Shown here: positions 1 through 5,948 of the stretch, one piece after another | Position numbering within the stretch: position 1 is the first letter of the stretch | Layout: every line of letters begins with the position of its first letter | NCBI GenBank assembly: GCA_028284565.1 | Contig: JANQRM010000359.1 | Span: 1 to 7,180, forward strand | DNA length: 7,180 bases | Reading direction: 5' to 3' | DNA from: Anaerolineae bacterium | GTDB taxonomy: Bacteria; Chloroflexota; Anaerolineae; Aggregatilineales; Phototrophicaceae | Program-made: the position numbers and the translations under genes | Notes under the pieces: model-generated | Seen by the model: the letters and a program-made list of their open reading frames with translations, nothing else | The model's database searches: none | What the model was told of the DNA's origin: nothing

Positions 1-417
1 TTGACGCACGGGTTGCCTACTGACTTTAGCAAGGTCGAGTTGAGGCAGATATTCTGTCACTGCCCCTGTTTCGAGATAGTCTTCCTCGAACACGTAGAAA
101 ACATCGATCTCACCGTTTTGTAATGCAGATTGTGCATCGACAACAGACTCATAGGGCAAGATATGCTCTGCCAATTCATCCTCTGGCGTTAAGATAACCC
201 CGGACAAATCGACATAGCCCGCCATTTCAATACTTTCAAAATCAAATTGAGACACTTCTTCGACGACCTCATCCGTACTCGTCGCATCTTGGATGATTTG
301 AAATCCGAAGAGTAATAGATAGCCGATGATTGGCAATCCGAATGTCGCAAAGAGATAGCCTTTACGCCGTAGATTGCGTTTAAGTTCGTACCAAAAAACC
401 GTTAAGACCCGATTCAT
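1..417 (-). CDS. ABC-2 type transporter permease, second of a tandem pair (N-terminal 139 residues; 3' end outside the window)
   Basis: This gene probably encodes one membrane subunit of an ABC exporter. The start is ATG at 417-415. It overlaps the TGA of the upstream permease as ATGA and has an excellent AAGGAGG at 431-425, 7 bases upstream. The frame stays open to position 1, so the gene is cut by the window edge. The visible part has a basic cytoplasmic N-terminus (KRNLRRKG, residues 13-20), one transmembrane helix (about 20-42), and the beginning of a large extracytoplasmic domain (about 45-139). That domain shares landmarks with the neighbouring permease: GYVDLSGV at 67-74 against GYIDESGV, then a 'YES..DAQSAL..GEID' block at about 89-105. 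This is the layout of NatB/YhaP-like ABC-2 permeases, in which a long loop follows helix 1. The remaining helices should lie beyond the left edge. The substrate cannot be read from the sequence. Confidence 0.85.
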   Translation of the reverse strand, partial: MNRVLTVFWYELKRNLRRKGYLFATFGLPIIGYLLLFGFQIIQDATSTDEVVEEVSQFDFESIEMAGYVDLSGVILTPEDELAEHILPYESVVDAQSALQNGEIDVFYVFEEDYLETGAVTEYLPQLDLAKVSRQPVRQ

Positions 418-1649
418 GCGCTTGCCTCCTTCTGAATAACCTCACCGACATCCACCGACCCACGTATCACCCGCCACAATTCGCGCGGAGTCGCTTTCTT
501 GCCATAGAGCAGAGTCGCCCAACGGAAGATTTTGGCAGAGACCCATGTGACCAAGATAGTTGTTGCCACCAAGATCACGATACTCGCCAGCAATTGTTCA
601 ATCGGCACGATTCCCAAACTAGAGCGGAGAATCATGGTAATCGACGCTGTGAATGGGAATAATGAGAGAAAGACGGATAAAGGACCGTTTGGCTCTTCGA
701 TTAATTGAATGATGAAGAAGAAGGGAATCACAAAGATAACGGACAGAATTCCCACATATTGACGGGCTTCTTGTTCAGTCCCAACCACAATCCCGATACC
801 CGCCATCAAACTCGCCAACAAAAAGTAGGTCAAGATGAAGTAGACAAGTGTAATGATGATGAGGTCGAGTGGCAATTCAACTGCCGACAACACCGGAATC
901 TGATTGCCGAGTGAAAGGACAACGAAACCCAAACCAATCCAAATAACGATTTGCGTTAAGCCCAATGCCCCCAAGCCAAGCAATTTTCCCATCAAGAGTT
1001 GCATGGGCGTAACACTTGTAATTAGCACCTCGATAATGCGGTTGGTCTTCTCTTCCACTACGCCCGACATCAAAAATTGGCTCGTCGTTGTGGAGGACAT
1101 CATAAAGACCACCACAAAGATAATCGGCGCGAGGAAGAGGGCAAACACAGCTTCTTCGCTAATTCGTCGCCCACTATCTTCAAGGACGACCTCCATCTCT
1201 GCGGGGTCAATCAACCGTTCAATCGGAATAACCGATTCAAGGTCTGCCGTGAGATTTGCCAGTAAATAGGCATCCAATACATCTTGGAAGCCGTCTGGCA
1301 AGTTCTCATTGGAATAGACTTGGACTGTTCCTACGAGTTGGTAATTGCTTGGAAGGACAAAATATGCACCCACATCGCCTGCGTCGAGTGCTTCTTGTGC
1401 CGATTCGGTTGTTTCATAAACCACAAAATTTTCTGGCTTCTCGATGGCTTGTTCGAGCACACCGGATTCGTCGATGTAGCCGATATTGCCCAAACTATCT
1501 ACATTGCTGACTTCATCAGCTGTAATAGCGAACACTATCGCCATCAGCACCACGATGAATATTGGAATCCCGAATGCTGCAATCAAAAAGGCGGGACGCT
1601 TTAAGTTAGATAAATATTCGTGTTTGGCAACGGTCCAGGTTTTCTTCAT
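414..1649 (-). CDS. ABC-2 type transporter permease (NatB/YhaP-like), first of a tandem pair
   Basis: This is a complete 411-residue membrane subunit of an ABC exporter. It has a basic N-terminus, helix 1 at about 21-43, and an extracytoplasmic domain at about 45-165. A membrane region follows, with hydrophobic helices near 168-187, 222-247, 262-289, 297-317, 325-341 and 352-375. Between helices 2 and 3 lies the cytoplasmic segment VVEEKTNRIIEVLITSVTP (197-215), then LLMGKLLG. This is the coupling-region signature typical of the ABC2_membrane_3 family. The ATG at 1649 overlaps the ATPase stop by 4 bases, and a GGAAGGGG Shine-Dalgarno at 1664-1657 lies 7 bases upstream, so the genes look translationally coupled. 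The downstream gene is a paralogue, so the transporter is probably ATPase dimer plus two different permeases. Na+ efflux (as in NatAB), drug or peptide export are all possible. The family call is firm; the substrate is unknown. Confidence 0.93.
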   Translation of the reverse strand: MKKTWTVAKHEYLSNLKRPAFLIAAFGIPIFIVVLMAIVFAITADEVSNVDSLGNIGYIDESGVLEQAIEKPENFVVYETTESAQEALDAGDVGAYFVLPSNYQLVGTVQVYSNENLPDGFQDVLDAYLLANLTADLESVIPIERLIDPAEMEVVLEDSGRRISEEAVFALFLAPIIFVVVFMMSSTTTSQFLMSGVVEEKTNRIIEVLITSVTPMQLLMGKLLGLGALGLTQIVIWIGLGFVVLSLGNQIPVLSAVELPLDLIIITLVYFILTYFLLASLMAGIGIVVGTEQEARQYVGILSVIFVIPFFFIIQLIEEPNGPLSVFLSLFPFTASITMILRSSLGIVPIEQLLASIVILVATTILVTWVSAKIFRWATLLYGKKATPRELWRVIRGSVDVGEVIQKEASA

Positions 1650-2563
1650 CGAACATCCCCTTCCGCGACACGAACAAAGATTTCATCCAAACTTGGCACA
1701 GCTAGTTCAAAGCGTTCAATCGTCTTCGTATCATCTTGAGCAATCGCCGCGAGTATGACATCCGATGTGACATCTTCGTTCAAGTGGAGCAAATTACCAT
1801 CACGCCCATTGTTAATTGGGTCAACCTGAGTCACACCAGGCAATTCTTCCCATGCACCTTGCCCTTCTACCACAATCGCATGGAGTGCATATTGCCGGCG
1901 AATCGCATCGACTTCCCCATACAATTGTTGTTGTCCCTGATTGATCATCAACATACGGTCTGCCATCTCTTCGACTTGGTTCATCTGATGGGTAGACATA
2001 ATAATCGCCCCCCCTTGTCGACTCATATCAAGAAGCAAGTCCTTAATCACTAGACGATTCACGGGGTCAAGTCCAGAGAAGGGTTCGTCGATAATCACCA
2101 GCGACGGATTGTGCATCACTGTCACTGCGAATTGGACTTTTTGTTGCATCCCTTTGCTAAGTTCGCTGACTTTTTTCTTTGCGTGTTCGGCGAGTTCGAG
2201 TTTTTCCAAGAGTGCCGTCGCTTTGGCTTTAGCATCCCCACTCGATAAGCCTTTCAATGTGCCGAGATACACCATCATGTCGATGACATTGACGTTCTTA
2301 TACAATCCACGTTCCTCTGGCAGGTAGCCGATGCGATCTTTGGTTGCATCATTCAATTCACTGCCAAGTACCTGAATCGAGCCTGAATCGGGTTTGATAA
2401 TGTCGAGTATCATACGGATGGTGGTACTTTTACCTGCCCCATTAGGACCCAACAACGCAAAAACTTCCCCCGGATACACCTCAAACGAGAGGTCATCCAC
2501 GGCACGAAACTTGCCATAGGATTTGGTAATTTGGTTGACTTGCACAGCAACAGATTGGCTCAT
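1646..2563 (-). CDS. ABC transporter ATP-binding protein, NatA/YhaQ-like, with C-terminal DUF4162-type extension
   Basis: This 305-residue cytoplasmic ATPase would power the two permeases encoded after it. In ATG numbering it has Walker A GPNGAGKST (39-47) and a Q-loop region YLPEERGLY (80-88), in which Glu stands where many ABC ATPases have Gln. The signature is the variant LSKGMQQKV (135-143). Walker B is LVIIDEP (155-161), the D-loop SGLD (163-166) and the switch His is in STHQ (H192). About 80 residues after the nucleotide-binding domain (roughly 224-300) match the position of the DUF4162 extension common in exporters of this kind. LPEERGLY together with LSKGMQQK is, from memory of the family, typical of the NatA/YhaQ group rather than a defect. 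GTG at 2566 is an alternative start, but the Shine-Dalgarno favours ATG at 2563. The gene is first in its operon, and its stop overlaps the next start (ATGA, 1649-1646). Confidence 0.94.
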   Translation of the reverse strand: MSQSVAVQVNQITKSYGKFRAVDDLSFEVYPGEVFALLGPNGAGKSTTIRMILDIIKPDSGSIQVLGSELNDATKDRIGYLPEERGLYKNVNVIDMMVYLGTLKGLSSGDAKAKATALLEKLELAEHAKKKVSELSKGMQQKVQFAVTVMHNPSLVIIDEPFSGLDPVNRLVIKDLLLDMSRQGGAIIMSTHQMNQVEEMADRMLMINQGQQQLYGEVDAIRRQYALHAIVVEGQGAWEELPGVTQVDPINNGRDGNLLHLNEDVTSDVILAAIAQDDTKTIERFELAVPSLDEIFVRVAEGDVR

Positions 2564-2567
2564 CACG

Positions 2568-2574
2568 CTCCCCT
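2568..2574 (-). promoter_or_regulatory. Ribosome binding site of the ABC ATPase (decides between GTG and ATG start)
   Basis: On the minus strand AGGGGAG (2574-2568) precedes adjacent GTG (2566) and ATG (2563) codons. Measured from AGGGG, the spacing is 6 bases to the ATG but only 3 to the GTG. ATG is therefore preferred. The difference is one residue. Confidence 0.65.
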
Positions 2575-2599
2575 TTAAATAAATGACGATTAGAAATGC

Positions 2600-2632
2600 T
2601 TTATACGATGAACAGACCGGACGGTTTCATCG
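2600..2632 (-). promoter_or_regulatory. Candidate promoter -10 with adjoining inverted repeat, upstream of the ABC exporter operon
   Basis: On the minus strand TATAAA (2605-2600) is a good -10 about 36 bases from the ATG, which gives a short leader of about 30 bases. No good -35 stands 16-18 bases upstream; the 17-base position reads GAAACC. The expected -35 zone is instead covered by a perfect 7-base inverted repeat, CGATGAA (2606-2612) and TTCATCG (2626-2632), with a nested ACCG/CGGT (2616-2619, 2622-2625). A weak -35 inside a dyad is what one expects where a bound regulator is needed, but this is inference from layout only. Confidence 0.4.
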
Positions 2633-2679
2633 CAGGACACAGGATACTCCAACGTTACCAAAATCGTCCTGTTTCTCTC

Positions 2680-2700
2680 AACCCCCAACGATTAGGGGTT
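2680..2700. repeat. Inverted repeat AACCCC / GGGGTT, possible hairpin
   Basis: AACCCC (2680-2685) and GGGGTT (2695-2700) are a perfect 6-base inverted repeat around a 9-base loop. On neither strand does a T-run follow the stem, so it is not an intrinsic terminator. It lies between the two divergent promoters and upstream of both. A third regulatory site or a chance repeat are both possible. Confidence 0.35.
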
Positions 2701-2744
2701 CTGCAAAAAACTAACAAAAAACCTTACGAATTGACGATTTAGAT

Positions 2745-2773
2745 TAGGCATTGTGCAAACAATGCAGTATAAT
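2745..2773 (+). promoter_or_regulatory. Candidate sigma-70-type promoter of the response regulator gene
   Basis: TAGGCA (2745-2750, four of six matches to TTGACA) is separated by exactly 17 bases from a perfect TATAAT (2768-2773). Transcription would begin near 2780 and leave a leader of roughly 135 bases before the ATG at 2914. The long leader is unusual for so small a gene, so a closer start that I could not identify is possible. Confidence 0.55.
2748..2765. promoter_or_regulatory. Candidate operator: perfect 7-base dyad inside the response regulator promoter
   Basis: GCATTGT (2748-2754), spacer GCAA, ACAATGC (2759-2765). The dyad overlaps the end of the -35 and fills most of the spacer up to the -10, a classic position for a repressor or for a MerR-like spacer-binding activator. 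The same half-site (GCATTGT, extended to GCATTGTG) occurs again at 2834-2841 in the leader. The regulator is not identifiable from the window. Confidence 0.45.
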
Positions 2774-2913
2774 GATGGAGAGATGTGTTAAACTTTTCTA
2801 TACCAAACTGATTAAAGAATTGGAATATCTTAAGCATTGTGACTCGAAACCGATTGTAAGATAGAGGCATATCCATTAGCACTCGTCGGGTTCGACATTC
2901 AAGCGGAGGAATT

Positions 2914-3291
2914 ATGAAAAAAAACGTACTCGTGGTTGATGATGAAATAGGTGCGTTAACGCTGATTGGCATCATGTTAGAGCGTGGGGGCTTTAATGTC
3001 ACCAAAGCCAAAGATGCCGACTCCGCGCTCGCCATGCTCGACCAAAGCATCCCCGATTTGATTATTCTGGATGTGATGATGCCCGGTACGAATGGGATCG
3101 AATTATGCGGTATCCTGCGGGAACGCGACGACACGGGTGGCTTGCCCATTCTCATCCTCTCTGCACGGGGCGACGCCGATAGTGTGATGCAGGGGATGGA
3201 AGCGGGCGCAAATGATTATCTGCCGAAACCAATTTTGCATCATGACTTGGTTGCCAAAGTCCGCGCGATGCTTACCCAAGAGAGTGTGTAA
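2914..3291 (+). CDS. Single-domain response regulator (REC-only, CheY-like)
   Basis: The 125-residue product is a complete receiver domain and nothing more. All receiver landmarks are present. The acidic pair is D9-D10 (VVDDE) and the phospho-acceptor is D53 in LIILDVMMPGTNG. The switch Ser is S83 (ILILSAR). The conserved Lys is K105 in DYLPKP, with aromatic switch residue Y102. As there is no DNA-binding, enzymatic or HAMP/GGDEF output domain, it should act by protein-protein contact or as a phosphorelay intermediate in the cytoplasm. Its histidine kinase is not in the window. The start ATG is supported by GGAGGA at 2905-2910. The gene stands alone: a promoter with a dyad lies upstream, an intrinsic terminator follows 45 bases after the stop, the ABC exporter operon is divergent and the transglycosylase gene convergent. 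The family call is firm; the pathway is unknown. Confidence 0.95.
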   Translation: MKKNVLVVDDEIGALTLIGIMLERGGFNVTKAKDADSALAMLDQSIPDLIILDVMMPGTNGIELCGILRERDDTGGLPILILSARGDADSVMQGMEAGANDYLPKPILHHDLVAKVRAMLTQESV

Positions 3292-3335
3292 TTCCTCAAC
3301 CCAATTTCATTGTTAACTTGTTTGTCTGAACTCAT

Positions 3336-3361
3336 GAGGTACAGAGCGTCTGTGCCTTTTT
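3336..3361 (+). terminator. Rho-independent terminator of the response regulator gene
   Basis: The stem is GGTACAGA (3338-3345) with TCTGTGCC (3349-3356), eight pairs including one G-U, closed by a GCG loop and followed directly by five T (3357-3361). The flanking A3337 and G3336 can extend the stem into the T-run. On the minus strand no T-run follows the hairpin, so it should not stop the convergent transglycosylase transcript. Confidence 0.85.
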
Positions 3362-3399
3362 GATTCCAAGTGGTCACACCTCAGCATTGAGTTATCAAG

Positions 3400-5844
3400 T
3401 TATATTCCGTACAACACCCGATAGATATTGTAGTATCCATATATCCGTTGGATATAGAGGCGAGTGCTGTCGATGGTGATGGCGGTCATGAAGAGATCGG
3501 GGTCGCCACCCGATAATGCCAGCCAGTCAATCGCACGTCCGGGTCCCGCGTTATATGCGCCTAATGCCGCAATGGTATTGCCATCAAAACGATTGAGTTG
3601 TTCATCCAGATAAAATGCCCCAAAAGACACCCCCGCATAGGGACGAAACAAGTCGCTGTGTTGATAATCTTGCCACTGAATCTGTTCGGCGATGTATTGC
3701 GCTGTGGATGGAATGACTTGTGTGAGACCTTTTTCTCCCGCGGCAGCTGTGGCGTTGGTATTGAACAAACTCTCATGCCGTATCAGTGAAAACATTAGCA
3801 AGGGGTCGATGCCATATCCACCTGTGACCTCTTGCACGACATCCAAGTAATAGGCAGGATAACGCATTCGTGCGATGAAAGGGGGTGCTTGCAAAGTCGA
3901 GACATTCCCCATACGAATTACATCTGCCGCCGCGACAATGGATGGCAAGTAGGAGCCAATTCCACGCAGATAAATCGTCAATTGATACGCCGACAAGGCA
4001 TCCCGATTATCGCGTACTTCATCAATTAGGGAGTCGAATTCATCTATCGCTTCATCAAATGCCCCCACCGCCCAAAGTTCGCGCCCTCGTATCATGCGCG
4101 GGTCATTTTCAAGCGTGGACGACAATTGCCAAAGGCTACCCTCTTGTGTGATGCCAAAGGTCTGTCGTAACCATGTTTCGGCTTCGGCAATTTGGGTAAC
4201 ATCATCAAAGCTGAAGTTGAATTGTGTCGGCGGTTGGAAGGGTTCTATACCCTGCCAAATATCCGATGCACGCGCAGCGAAGTAACTATCTGGTGCGGAT
4301 GACACCGCCAGATTCAGAGCTTCCTCCGCGCCGACGGAATCGCCACGTTGTAGTGCCAGCCGCGCGACCCACAGATACGCAGCCGATTGGTCTTCCCCTG
4401 TCGAGAGAACCGCCAAGCGTCCATAGAGATTTTCCGCGACTGCCCATTCTTCATTCGTCACCGCCGCCGATGCCGCAAGGAACAAGCCGTTGGTCGTCAA
4501 TTCTTGGTTGGGATAACTATCGGCGAGCCGGACGAAGGTCTGTCGAGAGAGTGTCGGTTCAGCATTGGTCCCATAAAGATACCCCGCGCGCCACAATGCA
4601 TCCGCCGCTGTTGCTTCCAAATAGCCATAGGTATCAGCAATATTGAGATAGGTCGAAATCGCGCCGGGAATATCCCCAGACAAAAATTTGGTGCGTCCTT
4701 GTTCGAGGAGCGCATCTCCGAACAGGGGACTATCCGGATATTGGTCGATAATGGTCTGGAACGCCACCACCGCCGCAGAGGGATTGCCAATTTCACGATA
4801 GGCTCGTCCGAGCAAGAGATGAAGTTCTGCAGGAACAGCGGTGAGTTGATGTGTCGAGGAGTAGATATTGAAGGCATCTATCGCCCCTTGATAATCGCCA
4901 TAGTTGTAGCTAATCTTGCCACGCTCGAAGTTATCAACCTCAATCTCATTGTCGAGCAGAGATTGCATCGCCAGATAAGCTGTTGGGGTGTTGGCGTAAT
5001 TCAGCGTGATATTCCGCATCCGTTGCAAGCCAACTGATGTATCTCCACTGAGCAATATCGTTTTCGCGGCTTCAAAGTCGATACTGGCACGATAGGGTGC
5101 ATTTTGAGCCACACCCAGAATAGCATCATACTGCGCCACTGCATCCCCATAACGTCCAACGCTAATTAATATTTGCGCCACTTTCTCACGCAAAATCAAT
5201 TGTGGAACGAGGGTGCGTTCTGCATTCAATGCAAGGTTGTAAGTGCCAAAAGCGGTGTCGATTTGTCCGAGTGCAATCTGAGCGTCCGCAATGCGTTCAT
5301 AAGCATAGCTATCGACCAAACTGGGACGAAGAGCTAGGTATTGTTGGAAATCGGCAATCGCTTCATTCCAACGCGACAAACCGAGATTGGCATCCCCGCG
5401 CAGGAAATAGGCTTGTCCGACAGTCGGGTCATTGGGGAACTGTTCGATAAGAATGTGCAATGCTTGCAAGGATTCGGCAAATAAACCCTCACGCAACGCC
5501 GATTGTCCCAGTTTATATGCCGCCAATGCCCTTAAATTATCTGGCGCATAATCCCCTTGATCGAGTATCAGCTGATAGTTGGCAACCGCGTTTTCAAAGT
5601 AACCATTGAGCAAATAGCTATCTGCCAATTGCATCAAGACATTGGGATCAGGTAAGGGTGTTGGGGTGAAGGTCGGGGGTTGTGTCGGAGCCTGTGCGAT
5701 AGCTGTCCCCGTTGCAGAGTCAGGAGTCGCCGTGACAAAGATGACATTTTGCTCATTGGGAGTGAGTGGGGGCAATTCTTCCGCACTCAATGTACAGGCC
5801 GAAGCCACCATCAACAAAACCAGAAAAAACAGTCGTCGCATCAC
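3400..5844 (-). CDS. TPR-repeat lipoprotein with C-terminal lytic transglycosylase (Slt70/GH23-type) domain
   Basis: This 814-residue envelope enzyme is predicted to cleave the MurNAc-GlcNAc bond of peptidoglycan non-hydrolytically. Residues 1-16 form a signal peptide (MRRLFF, hydrophobic core) ending at a lipobox-like VASA-C17, so it is probably membrane-anchored on the outer face. Residues about 35-67 are a Thr/Pro-rich stalk (PTFTPTPLPDP). Residues about 70-640 hold ten or so TPR-like helical pairs, for example WNEAIADFQQYLALRP (159-174) and PSAAVVAFQTIIDQYP (355-370). The SLT domain spans about 660-814. It has the catalytic Glu in IRHES (E691), GLTQVIPSTA (706-715), AYNAG (763-767) and a Tyr-rich end. 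It resembles Slt70 in order: helical superstructure, then catalytic domain. GTG 5844 or ATG 5841 could be the start. AGGGA at 5859-5855 fits the GTG better (10 versus 13 bases). The gene is monocistronic by appearance. Confidence 0.93.
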   Translation of the reverse strand: MMRRLFFLVLLMVASACTLSAEELPPLTPNEQNVIFVTATPDSATGTAIAQAPTQPPTFTPTPLPDPNVLMQLADSYLLNGYFENAVANYQLILDQGDYAPDNLRALAAYKLGQSALREGLFAESLQALHILIEQFPNDPTVGQAYFLRGDANLGLSRWNEAIADFQQYLALRPSLVDSYAYERIADAQIALGQIDTAFGTYNLALNAERTLVPQLILREKVAQILISVGRYGDAVAQYDAILGVAQNAPYRASIDFEAAKTILLSGDTSVGLQRMRNITLNYANTPTAYLAMQSLLDNEIEVDNFERGKISYNYGDYQGAIDAFNIYSSTHQLTAVPAELHLLLGRAYREIGNPSAAVVAFQTIIDQYPDSPLFGDALLEQGRTKFLSGDIPGAISTYLNIADTYGYLEATAADALWRAGYLYGTNAEPTLSRQTFVRLADSYPNQELTTNGLFLAASAAVTNEEWAVAENLYGRLAVLSTGEDQSAAYLWVARLALQRGDSVGAEEALNLAVSSAPDSYFAARASDIWQGIEPFQPPTQFNFSFDDVTQIAEAETWLRQTFGITQEGSLWQLSSTLENDPRMIRGRELWAVGAFDEAIDEFDSLIDEVRDNRDALSAYQLTIYLRGIGSYLPSIVAAADVIRMGNVSTLQAPPFIARMRYPAYYLDVVQEVTGGYGIDPLLMFSLIRHESLFNTNATAAAGEKGLTQVIPSTAQYIAEQIQWQDYQHSDLFRPYAGVSFGAFYLDEQLNRFDGNTIAALGAYNAGPGRAIDWLALSGGDPDLFMTAITIDSTRLYIQRIYGYYNIYRVLYGI

Positions 5845-5854
5845 CTATTCAATA

Positions 5855-5859
5855 TCCCT
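5855..5859 (-). promoter_or_regulatory. Weak ribosome binding site of the transglycosylase gene
   Basis: AGGGA (5859-5855, minus strand) is 10 bases from GTG 5844 and 13 from ATG 5841. A closer AGGTG at 5847-5843 overlaps the GTG and abuts the ATG, too near to act as a normal site. The start therefore stays uncertain by one residue. The signal peptide is the same either way. Confidence 0.35.
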
Positions 5860-5875
5860 ACTAATCATCAAATCA

Positions 5876-5904
5876 ACTATGGTGAAAGGTAACAGGGTTT
5901 CCAA
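5876..5904 (-). promoter_or_regulatory. Candidate promoter of the transglycosylase gene
   Basis: On the minus strand TTGGAA (5904-5899) is 17 bases from CATAGT (5881-5876). Each hexamer matches four of six consensus bases. Transcription would begin near 5869, about 25 bases before the start codon. It lies in the only gap between the zinc-ribbon gene and the transglycosylase, but read-through from the zinc-ribbon gene is also possible because I see no terminator there. Confidence 0.4.
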
Positions 5905-5920
5905 GCTAGGATTGTAGAAA

Positions 5921-5948
5921 AAACTAATCACTAACAACTAATCACTCA
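5921..5948 (-). repeat. Short tandem heptamer repeat (TTAGTKR-like), four units, overlapping the zinc-ribbon stop codon
   Basis: Read on the minus strand, four 7-base units follow one another: TGAGTGA (5948-5942, whose first three bases are the stop codon), TTAGTTG (5941-5935), TTAGTGA (5934-5928) and TTAGTTT (5927-5921), then more T. Seen another way, the 11-mer AACTAATCACT occurs twice on the plus strand (5922-5932 and 5936-5946) with a 14-base period. It forms no hairpin, so the following T-run is not an intrinsic terminator. Confidence 0.6.

Larger units (their letters stand above)
2567..2913. other. Divergent intergenic regulatory region between the ABC operon and the response regulator
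   Basis: The region is 347 bases and has no supportable gene. It contains the minus-strand promoter and dyad near 2600-2632, a GC-rich inverted repeat at 2680-2700, an A-rich stretch at about 2704-2722, the plus-strand promoter and dyad at 2745-2773, and a long leader (about 2780-2913) before the response regulator. The leader has a small GTCG/CGAC hairpin (2885-2888 with 2893-2896) just upstream of the Shine-Dalgarno. It also carries a second copy of GCATTGTG (2834-2841), first seen in the promoter dyad. I found no riboswitch that I recognise. Confidence 0.7.

Noticed and set aside
2680..2700. Intrinsic terminator
   Set aside because: The stem is sound, but no T-run follows it on either strand, and no transcript from a neighbouring gene should end there because both flanking genes start in this gap.
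2731..2736. TTGACG as the -35 of the response regulator promoter
   Set aside because: It lies 31 bases from the TATAAT at 2768, far too distant. TAGGCA at 2745 has the correct 17-base spacing.
2885..2900. tRNA-like T-arm (GGTTCGA) upstream of the response regulator
   Set aside because: Only the loop motif is present. There is no matching acceptor, D or anticodon stem, and the local stem is four pairs only.
2739..3155. Minus-strand open frame (138 codons) overlapping the response regulator
   Set aside because: It is antisense to a firmly identified receiver domain, and its product has no recognisable motif.
3336..3361. Bidirectional terminator serving the convergent transglycosylase gene too
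   Set aside because: On the minus strand the hairpin is preceded by A and followed by TCATGAG, with no T-run, so it should work only for the plus strand.
4387..5037. Long plus-strand open frame (216 codons) inside the transglycosylase gene, with others at 4224-4646 and 5202-5450
   Set aside because: They lie antisense to a gene with clear domains. Their translations are rich in Arg, Cys and His with no recognisable motif, as expected of shadow frames.
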